A model generated the notes under the pieces. That model was not told the origin of the DNA and ran no database searches. It saw only the letters and a program-made list of their open reading frames with translations. DNA of 64,000 nt. Source: Prevotella sp. GTDB lineage: Bacteria; Bacteroidota; Bacteroidia; Bacteroidales; Bacteroidaceae. The translations under genes were made by a program, and so were the position numbers. Position 1 is the stretch's first letter. Each line of letters starts with the position of its first letter. Location of the stretch: positions 241,189 through 305,188 of the forward strand of contig JAFZSL010000075.1 of the NCBI GenBank assembly GCA_017619375.1, written 5' to 3'. Below, piece by piece: positions 24,415-33,552 of the stretch.

Positions 24415-26862
24415 ATGAAATTAAAAAATCAATATATGAAATATCTTTACGTTTTGCCGTTTGTGTTGTTGATGGCTTCACCGATTCTGGCACAGAACAC
24501 TCCGGAAAGTCAGATGGAGAAATTGAACCGTGGCGTGGTGGCACTGCCTTCCACCTCCGGTTCCAGTCGCACGTTTGTCAGTTGGCGTTTCCTTGGCACC
24601 GATGACGAGACAGCCACCACGTTCGATGTCATCAGGGACGGCAAGGTGGTCAAGGCTGACCTGTATGAGACTTGCTACCTCGACAACACCAAGGGTGGTG
24701 CATACCAGGTGGTCACCAAGGTGGACGGCGTGGCCGTGGACACCACCGAGGCGGTGTCGCCGTGGGAGAAGACCTACCTCAAGGTGGTGCTCGACCGTCC
24801 GGCGGGTGGAACGCTCGAGGGAGCGGCCTATACCTACAGCCCCAACGATTGTTCGGTGGGCGACGTGGACGGAGACGGGGAATACGAACTGTTCGTTAAA
24901 TGGGACCCTTCCAACTCCAAGGACAACTCCCAGAGCGGCATCACCGGAAATGTCTATATCGACTGCTACAAACTCGACGGCACCAGGTTGTGGCGTATCG
25001 ACCTAGGCAGGAACATCCGTGCCGGAGCGCATTACACCCAGTTCATGGTCTATGACTTCGACCGTGACGGGAAGGCTGAGTTGATGTGCAAGACCGCACC
25101 CGGAAGCCTCGATGGTCAAGGGCGGTATGTCAACCAAGCGGCTACGGAAGATGTCATCAAAAACGCCTCGAATACCCGGAGTTGGGTGGTGAGTGGCGGA
25201 CGCATCAATGGTGGCCAGGAATACCTTACTGTCTTCAAAGGGGAGACGGGAGAGGCGTTGCACACCATTTTCTACAACCCCAACCGCAACATGGGGTATG
25301 GCGGCGAGGCCGCTGGAACGGTCAACTGGGGCGACGTGGACAACAAGAACGATACCGGGTCCTACGGCAACCGTGGGGAGCGCTACCTCGCCGCCGTGGC
25401 TTGTCTCGACGGACCCGACAGCAATGCCAGCGGCATCTTCTGTCGTGGCTACTATGGCTATGCCTTCATTTGGGCGGTGGACTTTGACGGTACGCTCCTG
25501 CATCAGAAATGGCTTTGCTCCTGCAAGTCGGGAAGCAGTTACACGCTCACCAACTATGACGCAGAGGGCAATAGGACCATCAGGAACTTCGGTGGGATGA
25601 AACCTACCTCCGGCGGAGGAAGCGGAACGATGTTCGGCAACGGCAACCACAACCTCACTATCGGCGATGTCGATGGCGATGGTTGCGACGAGGTGGTGTG
25701 GGGCTCTGCCGCCCTTGACAACGATGGCACCGTGCTCTACGGCACCGGCTTCGGCCATGGCGATGCCATCCACATGGGACCAATGATACCGGGACGGCAG
25801 GGGCTGCAGGTCTTCGAGGTGCATGAGAGCAAGGGAACATACTCTTGGGACCTCCACGATGCCGCCACAGGGGAGATTCTCCTCAAGGGAGGAAACCAAG
25901 GCAAGGACAACGGTCGTGGAATGGCGGCGCAGTTGAGCAGCAAGACTCACGAATGGTGGTTCAGCTCTGCCGATGAGCGGCAGCAGCGCAGTGCGGTGAC
26001 GGGCCAGGTGGCTTCTTCGGCCAACGGCTCCCTTAATTTCCGTGTCTATTGGGACGGCTCTCTCCAGGACGCTTTGCTCGATGGCAACGTCATCACCAAA
26101 TACAATGACACCAGCAAGAACTTCAACCGGCTCGTCTCTTTCAGCACGCTCGGCCCCTCTTCCACCTGCAACGGCACAAAATCGACTCCCAACCTCTCTG
26201 CCGACATCCTTGGCGACTGGCGTGAGGAAGTCGTCCTCTACACCGTGACCGATGCCGAGACTTGTCTGGGCATCTATTCTTCCAACATCGTCACCGGGTC
26301 CCGTGTTCCCACGCTCATGCACGACCACACCTACCGCATGGCCGTCTGTTGGCAGAACACGGCCTACAACCAACCGCCTCATCTGGGCTACAACCTTGCG
26401 GAGGCCATGCAACCCAGGCTGCTCAATCCAGAGAGGGAGATGTCGCTTGCCTTGGGCGAGGAGATGTCGTATGAGAGCGGCACCCGCTATGTGAAGACCC
26501 TCTCCGTTTCAGGCAGCATACTGCCCGATGGCACCAAGAAATTCTACTCCCTCCCCGATGGTTTCGATAGCGCCATCGACAATGACAAGATGACCATCGC
26601 CATCAAGGGCGTCCCGCAGGAGGCCGGCGACTATCGCATCATCATTAAGATGACTGGAAGGAACTCAGAGGTGGTGGAGGACACCCTCACGGTGCATGTG
26701 ACCGGGACGGAAGGCATTGTTGACACGTTTGCCGATACGCATGATGGCAAGGAACGTGTATACGACATGTCGGGACGTCTCGTCACCGAAAAGGTGGGCA
26801 GCCTGCCCAAGGGAGTCTATCTTGTGCAGAAGGGAGGCAAGGTGAGGAAAATCTATAAATGA
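24415..26862 (+). CDS. Rhamnogalacturonan lyase, polysaccharide lyase family 11
   Basis: An 815-residue secreted lyase that cuts the rhamnogalacturonan-I backbone by beta-elimination. The signal peptide ends near PILAQ. The PL11 beta-propeller covers about residues 30-640, with repeated Ca-binding loops of the form VGDVDGDGEYELFVKWDPSN and IGDVDGDGCDEVVWGSAALD, the family segment GGRINGGQEYLTVFKGETG, and LSADILGDWREEVVLY. About 170 residues follow: an Ig-like domain, then a tail (VYDMSGRLV, LPKGVYLVQKGGKVRKIYK) resembling a type IX sorting signal. M8 (24436) is an alternative start. It lies 182 bp after the GH2 gene without a recognised promoter and may share its transcript. Confidence 0.92.
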   Translation: MKLKNQYMKYLYVLPFVLLMASPILAQNTPESQMEKLNRGVVALPSTSGSSRTFVSWRFLGTDDETATTFDVIRDGKVVKADLYETCYLDNTKGGAYQVVTKVDGVAVDTTEAVSPWEKTYLKVVLDRPAGGTLEGAAYTYSPNDCSVGDVDGDGEYELFVKWDPSNSKDNSQSGITGNVYIDCYKLDGTRLWRIDLGRNIRAGAHYTQFMVYDFDRDGKAELMCKTAPGSLDGQGRYVNQAATEDVIKNASNTRSWVVSGGRINGGQEYLTVFKGETGEALHTIFYNPNRNMGYGGEAAGTVNWGDVDNKNDTGSYGNRGERYLAAVACLDGPDSNASGIFCRGYYGYAFIWAVDFDGTLLHQKWLCSCKSGSSYTLTNYDAEGNRTIRNFGGMKPTSGGGSGTMFGNGNHNLTIGDVDGDGCDEVVWGSAALDNDGTVLYGTGFGHGDAIHMGPMIPGRQGLQVFEVHESKGTYSWDLHDAATGEILLKGGNQGKDNGRGMAAQLSSKTHEWWFSSADERQQRSAVTGQVASSANGSLNFRVYWDGSLQDALLDGNVITKYNDTSKNFNRLVSFSTLGPSSTCNGTKSTPNLSADILGDWREEVVLYTVTDAETCLGIYSSNIVTGSRVPTLMHDHTYRMAVCWQNTAYNQPPHLGYNLAEAMQPRLLNPEREMSLALGEEMSYESGTRYVKTLSVSGSILPDGTKKFYSLPDGFDSAIDNDKMTIAIKGVPQEAGDYRIIIKMTGRNSEVVEDTLTVHVTGTEGIVDTFADTHDGKERVYDMSGRLVTEKVGSLPKGVYLVQKGGKVRKIYK

Positions 26863-26893
26863 TGGCCTTTAACTGCAAAAAATGACCGCGCAT

Positions 26894-26924
26894 TTTGCCC
26901 TTTCGTGAAAAAAAACTATATTTG
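26894..26924 (+). promoter_or_regulatory. Promoter of the 996-residue secreted protein gene
   Basis: TTTG at 26894-26897, a 19-bp spacer and TATATTTG at 26917-26924 give a full Bacteroidota consensus, leaving a 5' leader of about 55 bp. Confidence 0.8.
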
Positions 26925-26986
26925 CACCAAATAACAACTTCTAAAAAACCATAATTTATCAACCTAAACTTTTAAATGTTAAATTT

Positions 26987-29977
26987 ATGAGAAAAAAACT
27001 ACTTCTTGCAGTTATCGCAATGGTAAGTACGGTTGGGTCGTTCGCATACAACGTGAACGATTACATCTTCACTGCCTCGCAGAGACTGAAGGTCACCGGT
27101 GAGAACATCGTGGCCAATGGTGATTTCTCCGATGGCACCACAGGATGGTATGATGCCGAAAAGGGGGCTCCCGCGGCTGAGACATGGTCTGTGGAACCCG
27201 GCATGGGACCCAACGGGGAAAGCGTGATCAAAAGCCTCGGCGCCACCGAGGGCGCTGCACTCTGCAACGCTTGGCAACCGGGAGCAGGCACCTATGTCAT
27301 CTCCTTCCAAATCAAGGGTGAGGCAAGTGGTGCTCTCTCCATCACAGCCGGAGAGAACAACTATGCCAACTTCTTTGTCAACAACAATGGCAGCTTCGTC
27401 TATGGCGAGGGAACGGGTGTGGACACCGTCTACACTGTAGCTTCAACGGAAACCTTCACTGCCGAGTGGAAGACCATCGCTTACACCGCCACTATCGAGG
27501 ACTACCAGTATATCTGCATGCGACTGGAGAAGTTCGTCACCGGCACCATGATCACCAACATCGAGATTTATCCCGTATTGGAGGTTTATGACACCCGCAT
27601 CGCAGAGCGCAAGCTCGCTTATGCCGACCTGCTCCTCTCACGTCCGGAGTTCAAGATTGACAATGAGGACTTCCGTGGCACCGTGGCCACCATCCACGCC
27701 ATGTTGGCAGAGAACAACCCCATCTTCGACGACCTCGCTTCCGCAGAGGACATGATGGGAAGTTATGACCTGGCACTGGCCACCTTCCTGAATGACAACT
27801 CCGCCGACATGATCGTTGTCAATGGTCTTAGACGCTGGTCGGAGATTTCCAAGACCCAGAGAGCCAACGGCGTGACACCTTGGAGCGGCTCCGGTGGACG
27901 TTGGTTCCATGCCGACGGTTATGCCGGTGATGCCACCGACGATGTCATCACCAACTACATCCAAGGCACCTACGACCTGCCCAATGCCACGCAGTATATC
28001 ACTTTCTCCAACCTGCCCTACACTGGCACCTATATGTTCTCCATGGACATCAAGGGCTACCATATGGCAGGAACGGCTTCTGCTGTCCGCTACACGCCCA
28101 ACTATGACCTTGACTTCAACGGCGTGACCCTCTATGCAGGTCCGGCAGAACTCACCGACAACACCGTCATCGAAACCGCAGAGGGCGAGAAACTCGACTG
28201 CGGTAACCTCGACCATCGCAACTTCAACACCTACACCGTGTTTGGCCAAGGCGAGAAGGGTGGCTCCATCACCTTCGGCGTCTCCTTCACGCTTCGTGAA
28301 GAACTGGTAGGAACGAAACTCGGTGGCGTGCTCTTCCTCTCCAATCCGCAGATTCGCTTGTTGGAGAAGAGCAACGACGATGTAACCTATGTGTCTGAGG
28401 TGGATGCCATCATCCTCCAACAGGCAGAAGTGGTGAAGCGCATAGAACTCATCAACCAAGACCTTGCCCTCACCAAGGCCGACGGTTATCCTTGGGGCAA
28501 GGAAGCCCTCAAGACTGTCCTTGACGAGCAGACCGCACTCTATGAAGCCTCTCAGGCTTACGTGAAGGACGGCGTGGTGCTCGACGAAGAGGGCATCCGT
28601 TACAAGTTGTTCACTGAGGGTGAGACCAAGGTGTCCGACGAGGTGCTGGCCATCGTGCGTGCCATGAACACCGCCCGTAACACCTTCAGCAGCCTCAATG
28701 CTTCCTACACCACCTTGCAGGCAACCGTGGCAGAGGCTGATGCCGTACTCGCTGAGAATGCTGGTGGAAACGCTGCACGTCGTGCCACCCTGGTGACGCT
28801 CGTGGAGCAAGCCAAGGTTCTTATCGCCGAGACAGTGGATGGCAGCGACGGTAGCGACAAGGATGCTTTCGATGCCAAGAACGCTGAAATCAAGGAGGCC
28901 ATGGTCGATTACCTCAACTCGCTCGTTTCCTACGAGTCTCCTTCTTTGCAGAACATCGTCAACCCGAACTTCGAGAGCAACATCTCTGGTTGGACGCTTT
29001 CCGCCAACAACACCAGCAAGGAGAACTTCAAGAGGGACACCCAGCCCGACCGCGGCGCCGAGCACGGCACTTACGCTTACGTATGGCGTGGTGAGACCGC
29101 TTCGCCCAACAGCAAATTCGTGCAGACCATCAAGATCAAGGACGCCGGTGTCTATGAGTACAAGACCAGCGCCTACGCATTCAACGAGAAGGCTGCTTAC
29201 GACACCTATATGCTCGACATCATCACCGATCCCGAGACCGGTCTGTCTCTCGACACACTTTACACCAAGTCTGAGGTCAAGATGTTCTTCGGTCCCAACG
29301 GTGCTCCTGACTCCGTACGCGTACACAGTCATTACGCTCCTGGCAACGCTTGCGTGATGCGTCCCGATGCTCCCGACACCTACCTCACCGGTTACTGGAT
29401 GAGCAAGTACTCCGTCGTCTACATCAAGGATACAGATGTAGAAGAGGAAGTGGAATTCGGTATGAGTTCTTATGGACAAGTGGACAAGGAAGGTGCCAAC
29501 ACCTACGGATTCAGTGACAATGTCATCTACTTTGCCGGCGGTGTCGACCAGTACATCGTTGATGCCACTGCAGAACTCAACGCCCTCATCGCCAAGGCAG
29601 AGGCCATCGTCGCTGCTAACGAGAACACCGAGGATGTCGCCCTGGGTTACAAGGTCAGCCGCGTGGCTCGTCGTCTCGCTGATGCAAAGGCAGTGGTTGC
29701 TGGCGACTTCAGTTTCTATGTCAGCGAGGCTCTTGTCTCCGACAACACCAAGCGCATCAAGAACATCCTCAACGCACGTAACTGGTTGTTCGAGACCATT
29801 AGAGACGTCAACGCAGAGGTCGATGGCATCACCCCGCAGTATATCCCGACTGCTGAGAAGGTGGCCAACGGCGTGTTCACCATCGCAGGTGTGAAGGTGG
29901 CCAACACCGTGGAGGGCGTGAAGACTCTCCCGAAGGGCATCTACATCATCAATGGCAAGAAGTTCTTTGTGAAATAA
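26987..29977 (+). CDS. Large secreted multi-module protein, unknown function (CBM-like)
   Basis: A 996-residue exported protein with signal peptide MRKKLLLAVIAMVSTVGSFA. At least two jelly-roll, carbohydrate-binding-like modules are suggested by the repeated N-F-x-G-W pattern: NIVANGDFSDGTTGW near residue 40 and NIVNPNFESNISGWTL near 655. A third diverged module lies near 285-470. Helical, Ala/Glu-rich segments join them (for example residues about 480-650 and 860-950). The end, LPKGIYIINGKKFFVK, is a type IX-like tail. No catalytic motif is recognised. It sits between the lyase and SusC with its own strong promoter and a terminator. A glycan-binding or scaffold role is inference. Confidence 0.8.
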   Translation: MRKKLLLAVIAMVSTVGSFAYNVNDYIFTASQRLKVTGENIVANGDFSDGTTGWYDAEKGAPAAETWSVEPGMGPNGESVIKSLGATEGAALCNAWQPGAGTYVISFQIKGEASGALSITAGENNYANFFVNNNGSFVYGEGTGVDTVYTVASTETFTAEWKTIAYTATIEDYQYICMRLEKFVTGTMITNIEIYPVLEVYDTRIAERKLAYADLLLSRPEFKIDNEDFRGTVATIHAMLAENNPIFDDLASAEDMMGSYDLALATFLNDNSADMIVVNGLRRWSEISKTQRANGVTPWSGSGGRWFHADGYAGDATDDVITNYIQGTYDLPNATQYITFSNLPYTGTYMFSMDIKGYHMAGTASAVRYTPNYDLDFNGVTLYAGPAELTDNTVIETAEGEKLDCGNLDHRNFNTYTVFGQGEKGGSITFGVSFTLREELVGTKLGGVLFLSNPQIRLLEKSNDDVTYVSEVDAIILQQAEVVKRIELINQDLALTKADGYPWGKEALKTVLDEQTALYEASQAYVKDGVVLDEEGIRYKLFTEGETKVSDEVLAIVRAMNTARNTFSSLNASYTTLQATVAEADAVLAENAGGNAARRATLVTLVEQAKVLIAETVDGSDGSDKDAFDAKNAEIKEAMVDYLNSLVSYESPSLQNIVNPNFESNISGWTLSANNTSKENFKRDTQPDRGAEHGTYAYVWRGETASPNSKFVQTIKIKDAGVYEYKTSAYAFNEKAAYDTYMLDIITDPETGLSLDTLYTKSEVKMFFGPNGAPDSVRVHSHYAPGNACVMRPDAPDTYLTGYWMSKYSVVYIKDTDVEEEVEFGMSSYGQVDKEGANTYGFSDNVIYFAGGVDQYIVDATAELNALIAKAEAIVAANENTEDVALGYKVSRVARRLADAKAVVAGDFSFYVSEALVSDNTKRIKNILNARNWLFETIRDVNAEVDGITPQYIPTAEKVANGVFTIAGVKVANTVEGVKTLPKGIYIINGKKFFVK

Positions 29978-30035
29978 AGACCCAAAGGACCTTTAAGACC
30001 TTAAAGACCTTAAGGCCTTTTGAAACCAATCAGAA

Positions 30036-30073
30036 AACAAGGGGTGGCGCGTCACGTCACCCCTTGTTGCATT
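30036..30073 (+). terminator. Terminator of the 996-residue protein gene
   Basis: AACAAGGGGTG at 30036-30046 pairs with CACCCCTTGTT at 30058-30068, followed by GCATTT. It separates this gene from the SusC promoter. Confidence 0.65.
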
Positions 30074-30167
30074 TAGATTTGCCAGGCGGATGGTACGGAT
30101 GATTCCTTCATCTTGCGCTTACAGGGTTTTAAAATATGAATTTATACTACATTTAGTGCTAAAAGAA

Positions 30168-30198
30168 TTGGAGTTTTCCTTTTTTTTTCCTATATTTG
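30168..30198 (+). promoter_or_regulatory. Promoter of the first SusC/SusD operon
   Basis: TTG at 30168-30170, a 20-bp spacer and TATATTTG at 30191-30198, with ATG at 30235. The -7 box is identical to that of the preceding gene. Confidence 0.7.
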
Positions 30199-30234
30199 CA
30201 AATGTTAATAAAACCAATTTACTAAAAACCACAC

Positions 30235-33200
30235 ATGAGAAAAAAATTATTATTTGCGACAATGCTGTCGTTAGGCGTCATTGTGGGAATGCCATTCGTT
30301 TTCCCGCAAACTGCGACAGCTGCAACGACCCAGCAGACCGTCAAGGTGACAGGTCAGGTTGTCGACCAGGACGGTGAACCGCTCATCGGTGCCACCGTGA
30401 AGGTGAAAGGTTCGCAGACTGCCACTGTGACCGACTTCGATGGCAACTTCACCCTCGATGTTCCCTCTAACGCCACCCTCGTGTTGAGTTATGTGGGATT
30501 CAAAGACTTGGAAGTGCCCACTCAAGGGCGAACCTCTCTCGGAACAATCAAGATGGAGAGCGACTCTCAGTTGCTCGAGCAAGTGGTTGTCGTGGGTTAT
30601 GGCACCCAGAAAAAGGCCGACCTTACAGGTGCGGTGGCCGTGGTCAATGCCGATGAACTGAAGCGTGTGTCACATTCCAACATTTCCACGATGTTGGAAG
30701 GCAAGGTGGCTGGCGTGCAAATCACCACTGACGGCCAGCCTGGCGCCGACCCGTCGGTGCGCATCCGCGGCTTGGGCTCCTTCGGCAGCACCGCTCCCCT
30801 TTACGTCATCGATGGCGTGCCCATGGGCACCACCATCCGCGATTTCTCGCCGAATGACATTGAGACCATCCAGGTGCTGAAGGACGCATCGGCAGGTGCC
30901 ATCTATGGTTCGCGTGCCGCCAACGGCGTGGTCATCATCACCACCAAGGGTGGAAAGAAAGACCAGCCGCTGAAGGTCGACTACAAAGGTTACTTGGGTA
31001 TGGACAAGATTGACGGCAGCGTCTACGACGTGATGAATTCCTCGCAGTACAGCCAACTCTTGGGCTTGTCGAGCGTGAATACCGGCGTGGCTGCTCCCGG
31101 CGGTTACACCTTGGGCACCGACGGTCGCTACCATTTCATGGACGACACCGACACCGATTGGTTCAATGAAGTGTTCAAAACAGGCTATCGCCAGAACCAC
31201 AACGTGAACTTGAGCGGAGGTGGTGCCAATAATACTTATAACATAGGCCTTGATTATTTCAAACAGAAAGGCACGATGGAGGGCACCGGCCCCAATTTCG
31301 AGCGCTTCACTGCCCGAGTGAACAACACCATGGATACGAAGTTCATCAAATTCCGCACCTCCATGGTCTATTCGCATTCCAACCAGGACAACATGTCCAT
31401 CTCCAATGCCAACGAATACATTCAAGGACTTTATGGCAACCTTCCCAACGTGCTGCTCGGCACGCTGACCATGCAACCCACCATCAAGGCTTACGACGAG
31501 TCGACCTGGTGTCTGGACGATAGGGTGGGGGCTGCCAGCAACTGGGAATATGATGCCTATGGATATGGAGTCTACTACGATGACATCCATGGTGACATCT
31601 CGGCCACGAACCCGTTGCTTACCAACAACCTCTTTTCGCGCAAAACCATCGTCGACCGCTTCGTGGGCACGGCCTCTGCCGATGTGGACCTGCTGAAGAT
31701 GATTGGTGTGGAAAGCGACAAGCACAAACTGAATTATAAAATCAACCTTTCTTATAGTGCAACCCACGCCAATGACAGGACATGGATTTCGGCCTGGATA
31801 CAAAGCAACCGTGTATATCTTGCCAAGGACAACGAGCGTCTGACGAAGGCACACCGCAAATATACCGATGCGCTGATAGAGAACACGCTGACCTACGACG
31901 GCACCTTCGGTTTGCACCATATCAACCTCTTGGGCGGCATCACCTACGAAGAGGAGAACACCAACACCTTGTCGGCATGGGGACTGAACTACTCGGAACC
32001 CTACTTCTTGCAATTGCAGAACGCCGCCAAGCGCGATGCCGACTCTTACGAGTACAAGCACGCCCTGAATTCATATATCGGCCGTCTCATTTACGATTAT
32101 GACGGCAAATACCTCTTCTCAGGCATCATTCGTCGAGATGGCAGCTCACGCCTCACCAAGGCTATCCGTTGGGGCACCTTCCCCTCTGTTTCTGTGGGCT
32201 GGCGCTTCGACAAGGAGAATTTCTTCCCCTTCAGTCACGACCTGTTCTCCATGTTCAAACTCCGTGCCAGCTATGGTGAGTTGGGTAACGAGAACATCGG
32301 CGAGTACGTCTATCAGGCCACGATGCTTCGCAACAATATGAAGTACAGCTTTGGCAACTCTGAGGTGAGTGGTTCAGCCGTCTCCACTTATGTCAACGAG
32401 GAACTGGCGTGGGAGAAGAAGTCGACCTCCAACGTAGGCCTTGACCTCGCCATGTTCAACAACCGCATCGAGTTCTCCGCCGAGTGGTTCAAGAACAACT
32501 CCACCGACCTGCTCTATAATGTTTCGGTGCCCCTCAATGCTGGTGTGCAGAACACCAGCGTGACGATGAACGCCGCCTCGATGGAGAACACTGGTTGGGA
32601 ATTCTCGCTCACCTATCGTAACAACGACCACGCACTGAAACATCAGATCAGTGCCAACATCAGCACCGTGCGCAACAAGGTGACCGCCTTGAGCACGGGC
32701 AAGGACACCCAGATCGACGGAGCCTATATCACCAAGGTGGGCGAAGAGGTCGGAAAGTTCTATGGATGGCAGTATGGCGGCATCATCCGCACGCAGTCAC
32801 AACTCGACCAGTTGAACGAAAACGGCCGCCAGGCGCATAACAACCTGGAACTTGAAAAACAAAAAGCCGACCCGACCTATGTTCCCAACATCGTTGATGC
32901 CGGCAATTGGAACTACCAGCCAGGTGCACAGGTTGGCGACTGCTGGTATGGCGACGTCAATGGCGACGGTCAGATTACCGATGAAGACCAAAAAGTGCTG
33001 GGCAGCGGCCTGCCGAAGATGACTTTCGGCTTGAGTGCACACTTGGAGTACAAGGGCTTCGACCTTAGCATTTCCACTTACGGCGCATTAGGCTACCACG
33101 TGTCCGACCATATTTATAACGCACTGAACAGCTGCTATGGGTACGGCAACAAGGATGTCGCCCTGGCTGATGCCAACCGTTGGGCTGACGACGGCTCTTA

Positions 33201-33528
33201 TCTGTCGGATGTGCCCCGTACGTTCACCACGGTCACCCATCCCGGTGGCACACTGGCCTGGAACGACCTGTTCAGCGACCGTCAGATTCAGAACGCCGCT
33301 TATTGGAAGATTGCCAACGTGGAGTTGGGATACAACATCCCCAACCGCGTATTTGGCGGATACATCACTGGTGCTCGCATCTATGTGTCGGCCCAAAACC
33401 TCTATACATTCACTGGCTACAAAGGATACAATGTGGACTATGCCCCCGGCACGTTCACCCCGGGCTACAACTACTGCTCCTATCCCTCGGCACGCAGCTT
33501 CATGTGTGGTGTTAATTTTACGTTCTAA
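30235..33528 (+). CDS. SusC/RagA family TonB-linked outer membrane transporter (pair 1)
   Basis: A 1097-residue outer membrane channel that imports oligosaccharides with its SusD lid, powered by TonB. It has a signal peptide (MRKKLLFATMLSLGVIVGMP). A CarboxypepD_reg-like domain follows at about 40-115, with GQVVDQDGEPLIGATVKVKG. The plug domain is next (GYGTQKKADLTGAVAVVNAD, IRGLGSFGSTAPLYVIDGVP, IYGSRAANGVVIITTKGG), then a long beta barrel ending in MCGVNFTF. It is the first gene of a three-gene unit with SusD and a surface lipoprotein. With the PL11, GH2 and GH43 genes around it, the likely substrate is pectin-derived rhamnogalacturonan/arabinan oligosaccharide (inference). Confidence 0.96.
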   Translation: MRKKLLFATMLSLGVIVGMPFVFPQTATAATTQQTVKVTGQVVDQDGEPLIGATVKVKGSQTATVTDFDGNFTLDVPSNATLVLSYVGFKDLEVPTQGRTSLGTIKMESDSQLLEQVVVVGYGTQKKADLTGAVAVVNADELKRVSHSNISTMLEGKVAGVQITTDGQPGADPSVRIRGLGSFGSTAPLYVIDGVPMGTTIRDFSPNDIETIQVLKDASAGAIYGSRAANGVVIITTKGGKKDQPLKVDYKGYLGMDKIDGSVYDVMNSSQYSQLLGLSSVNTGVAAPGGYTLGTDGRYHFMDDTDTDWFNEVFKTGYRQNHNVNLSGGGANNTYNIGLDYFKQKGTMEGTGPNFERFTARVNNTMDTKFIKFRTSMVYSHSNQDNMSISNANEYIQGLYGNLPNVLLGTLTMQPTIKAYDESTWCLDDRVGAASNWEYDAYGYGVYYDDIHGDISATNPLLTNNLFSRKTIVDRFVGTASADVDLLKMIGVESDKHKLNYKINLSYSATHANDRTWISAWIQSNRVYLAKDNERLTKAHRKYTDALIENTLTYDGTFGLHHINLLGGITYEEENTNTLSAWGLNYSEPYFLQLQNAAKRDADSYEYKHALNSYIGRLIYDYDGKYLFSGIIRRDGSSRLTKAIRWGTFPSVSVGWRFDKENFFPFSHDLFSMFKLRASYGELGNENIGEYVYQATMLRNNMKYSFGNSEVSGSAVSTYVNEELAWEKKSTSNVGLDLAMFNNRIEFSAEWFKNNSTDLLYNVSVPLNAGVQNTSVTMNAASMENTGWEFSLTYRNNDHALKHQISANISTVRNKVTALSTGKDTQIDGAYITKVGEEVGKFYGWQYGGIIRTQSQLDQLNENGRQAHNNLELEKQKADPTYVPNIVDAGNWNYQPGAQVGDCWYGDVNGDGQITDEDQKVLGSGLPKMTFGLSAHLEYKGFDLSISTYGALGYHVSDHIYNALNSCYGYGNKDVALADANRWADDGSYLSDVPRTFTTVTHPGGTLAWNDLFSDRQIQNAAYWKIANVELGYNIPNRVFGGYITGARIYVSAQNLYTFTGYKGYNVDYAPGTFTPGYNYCSYPSARSFMCGVNFTF

Positions 33529-33552
33529 TATCTATAAACAAGCTACATCAAT

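Noticed and set aside
25003-26412. 469-codon open frame on the minus strand inside the PL11 gene
   Set aside because: It overlaps the lyase on the opposite strand and shows no domain, promoter or start context.
27638-29479. 613-codon open frame on the minus strand opposite the 996-residue protein gene
   Set aside because: It is a shadow of the GC-rich third positions of the plus-strand gene. The plus-strand product has a signal peptide, modules and a tail, while the antisense product has no recognisable domain.
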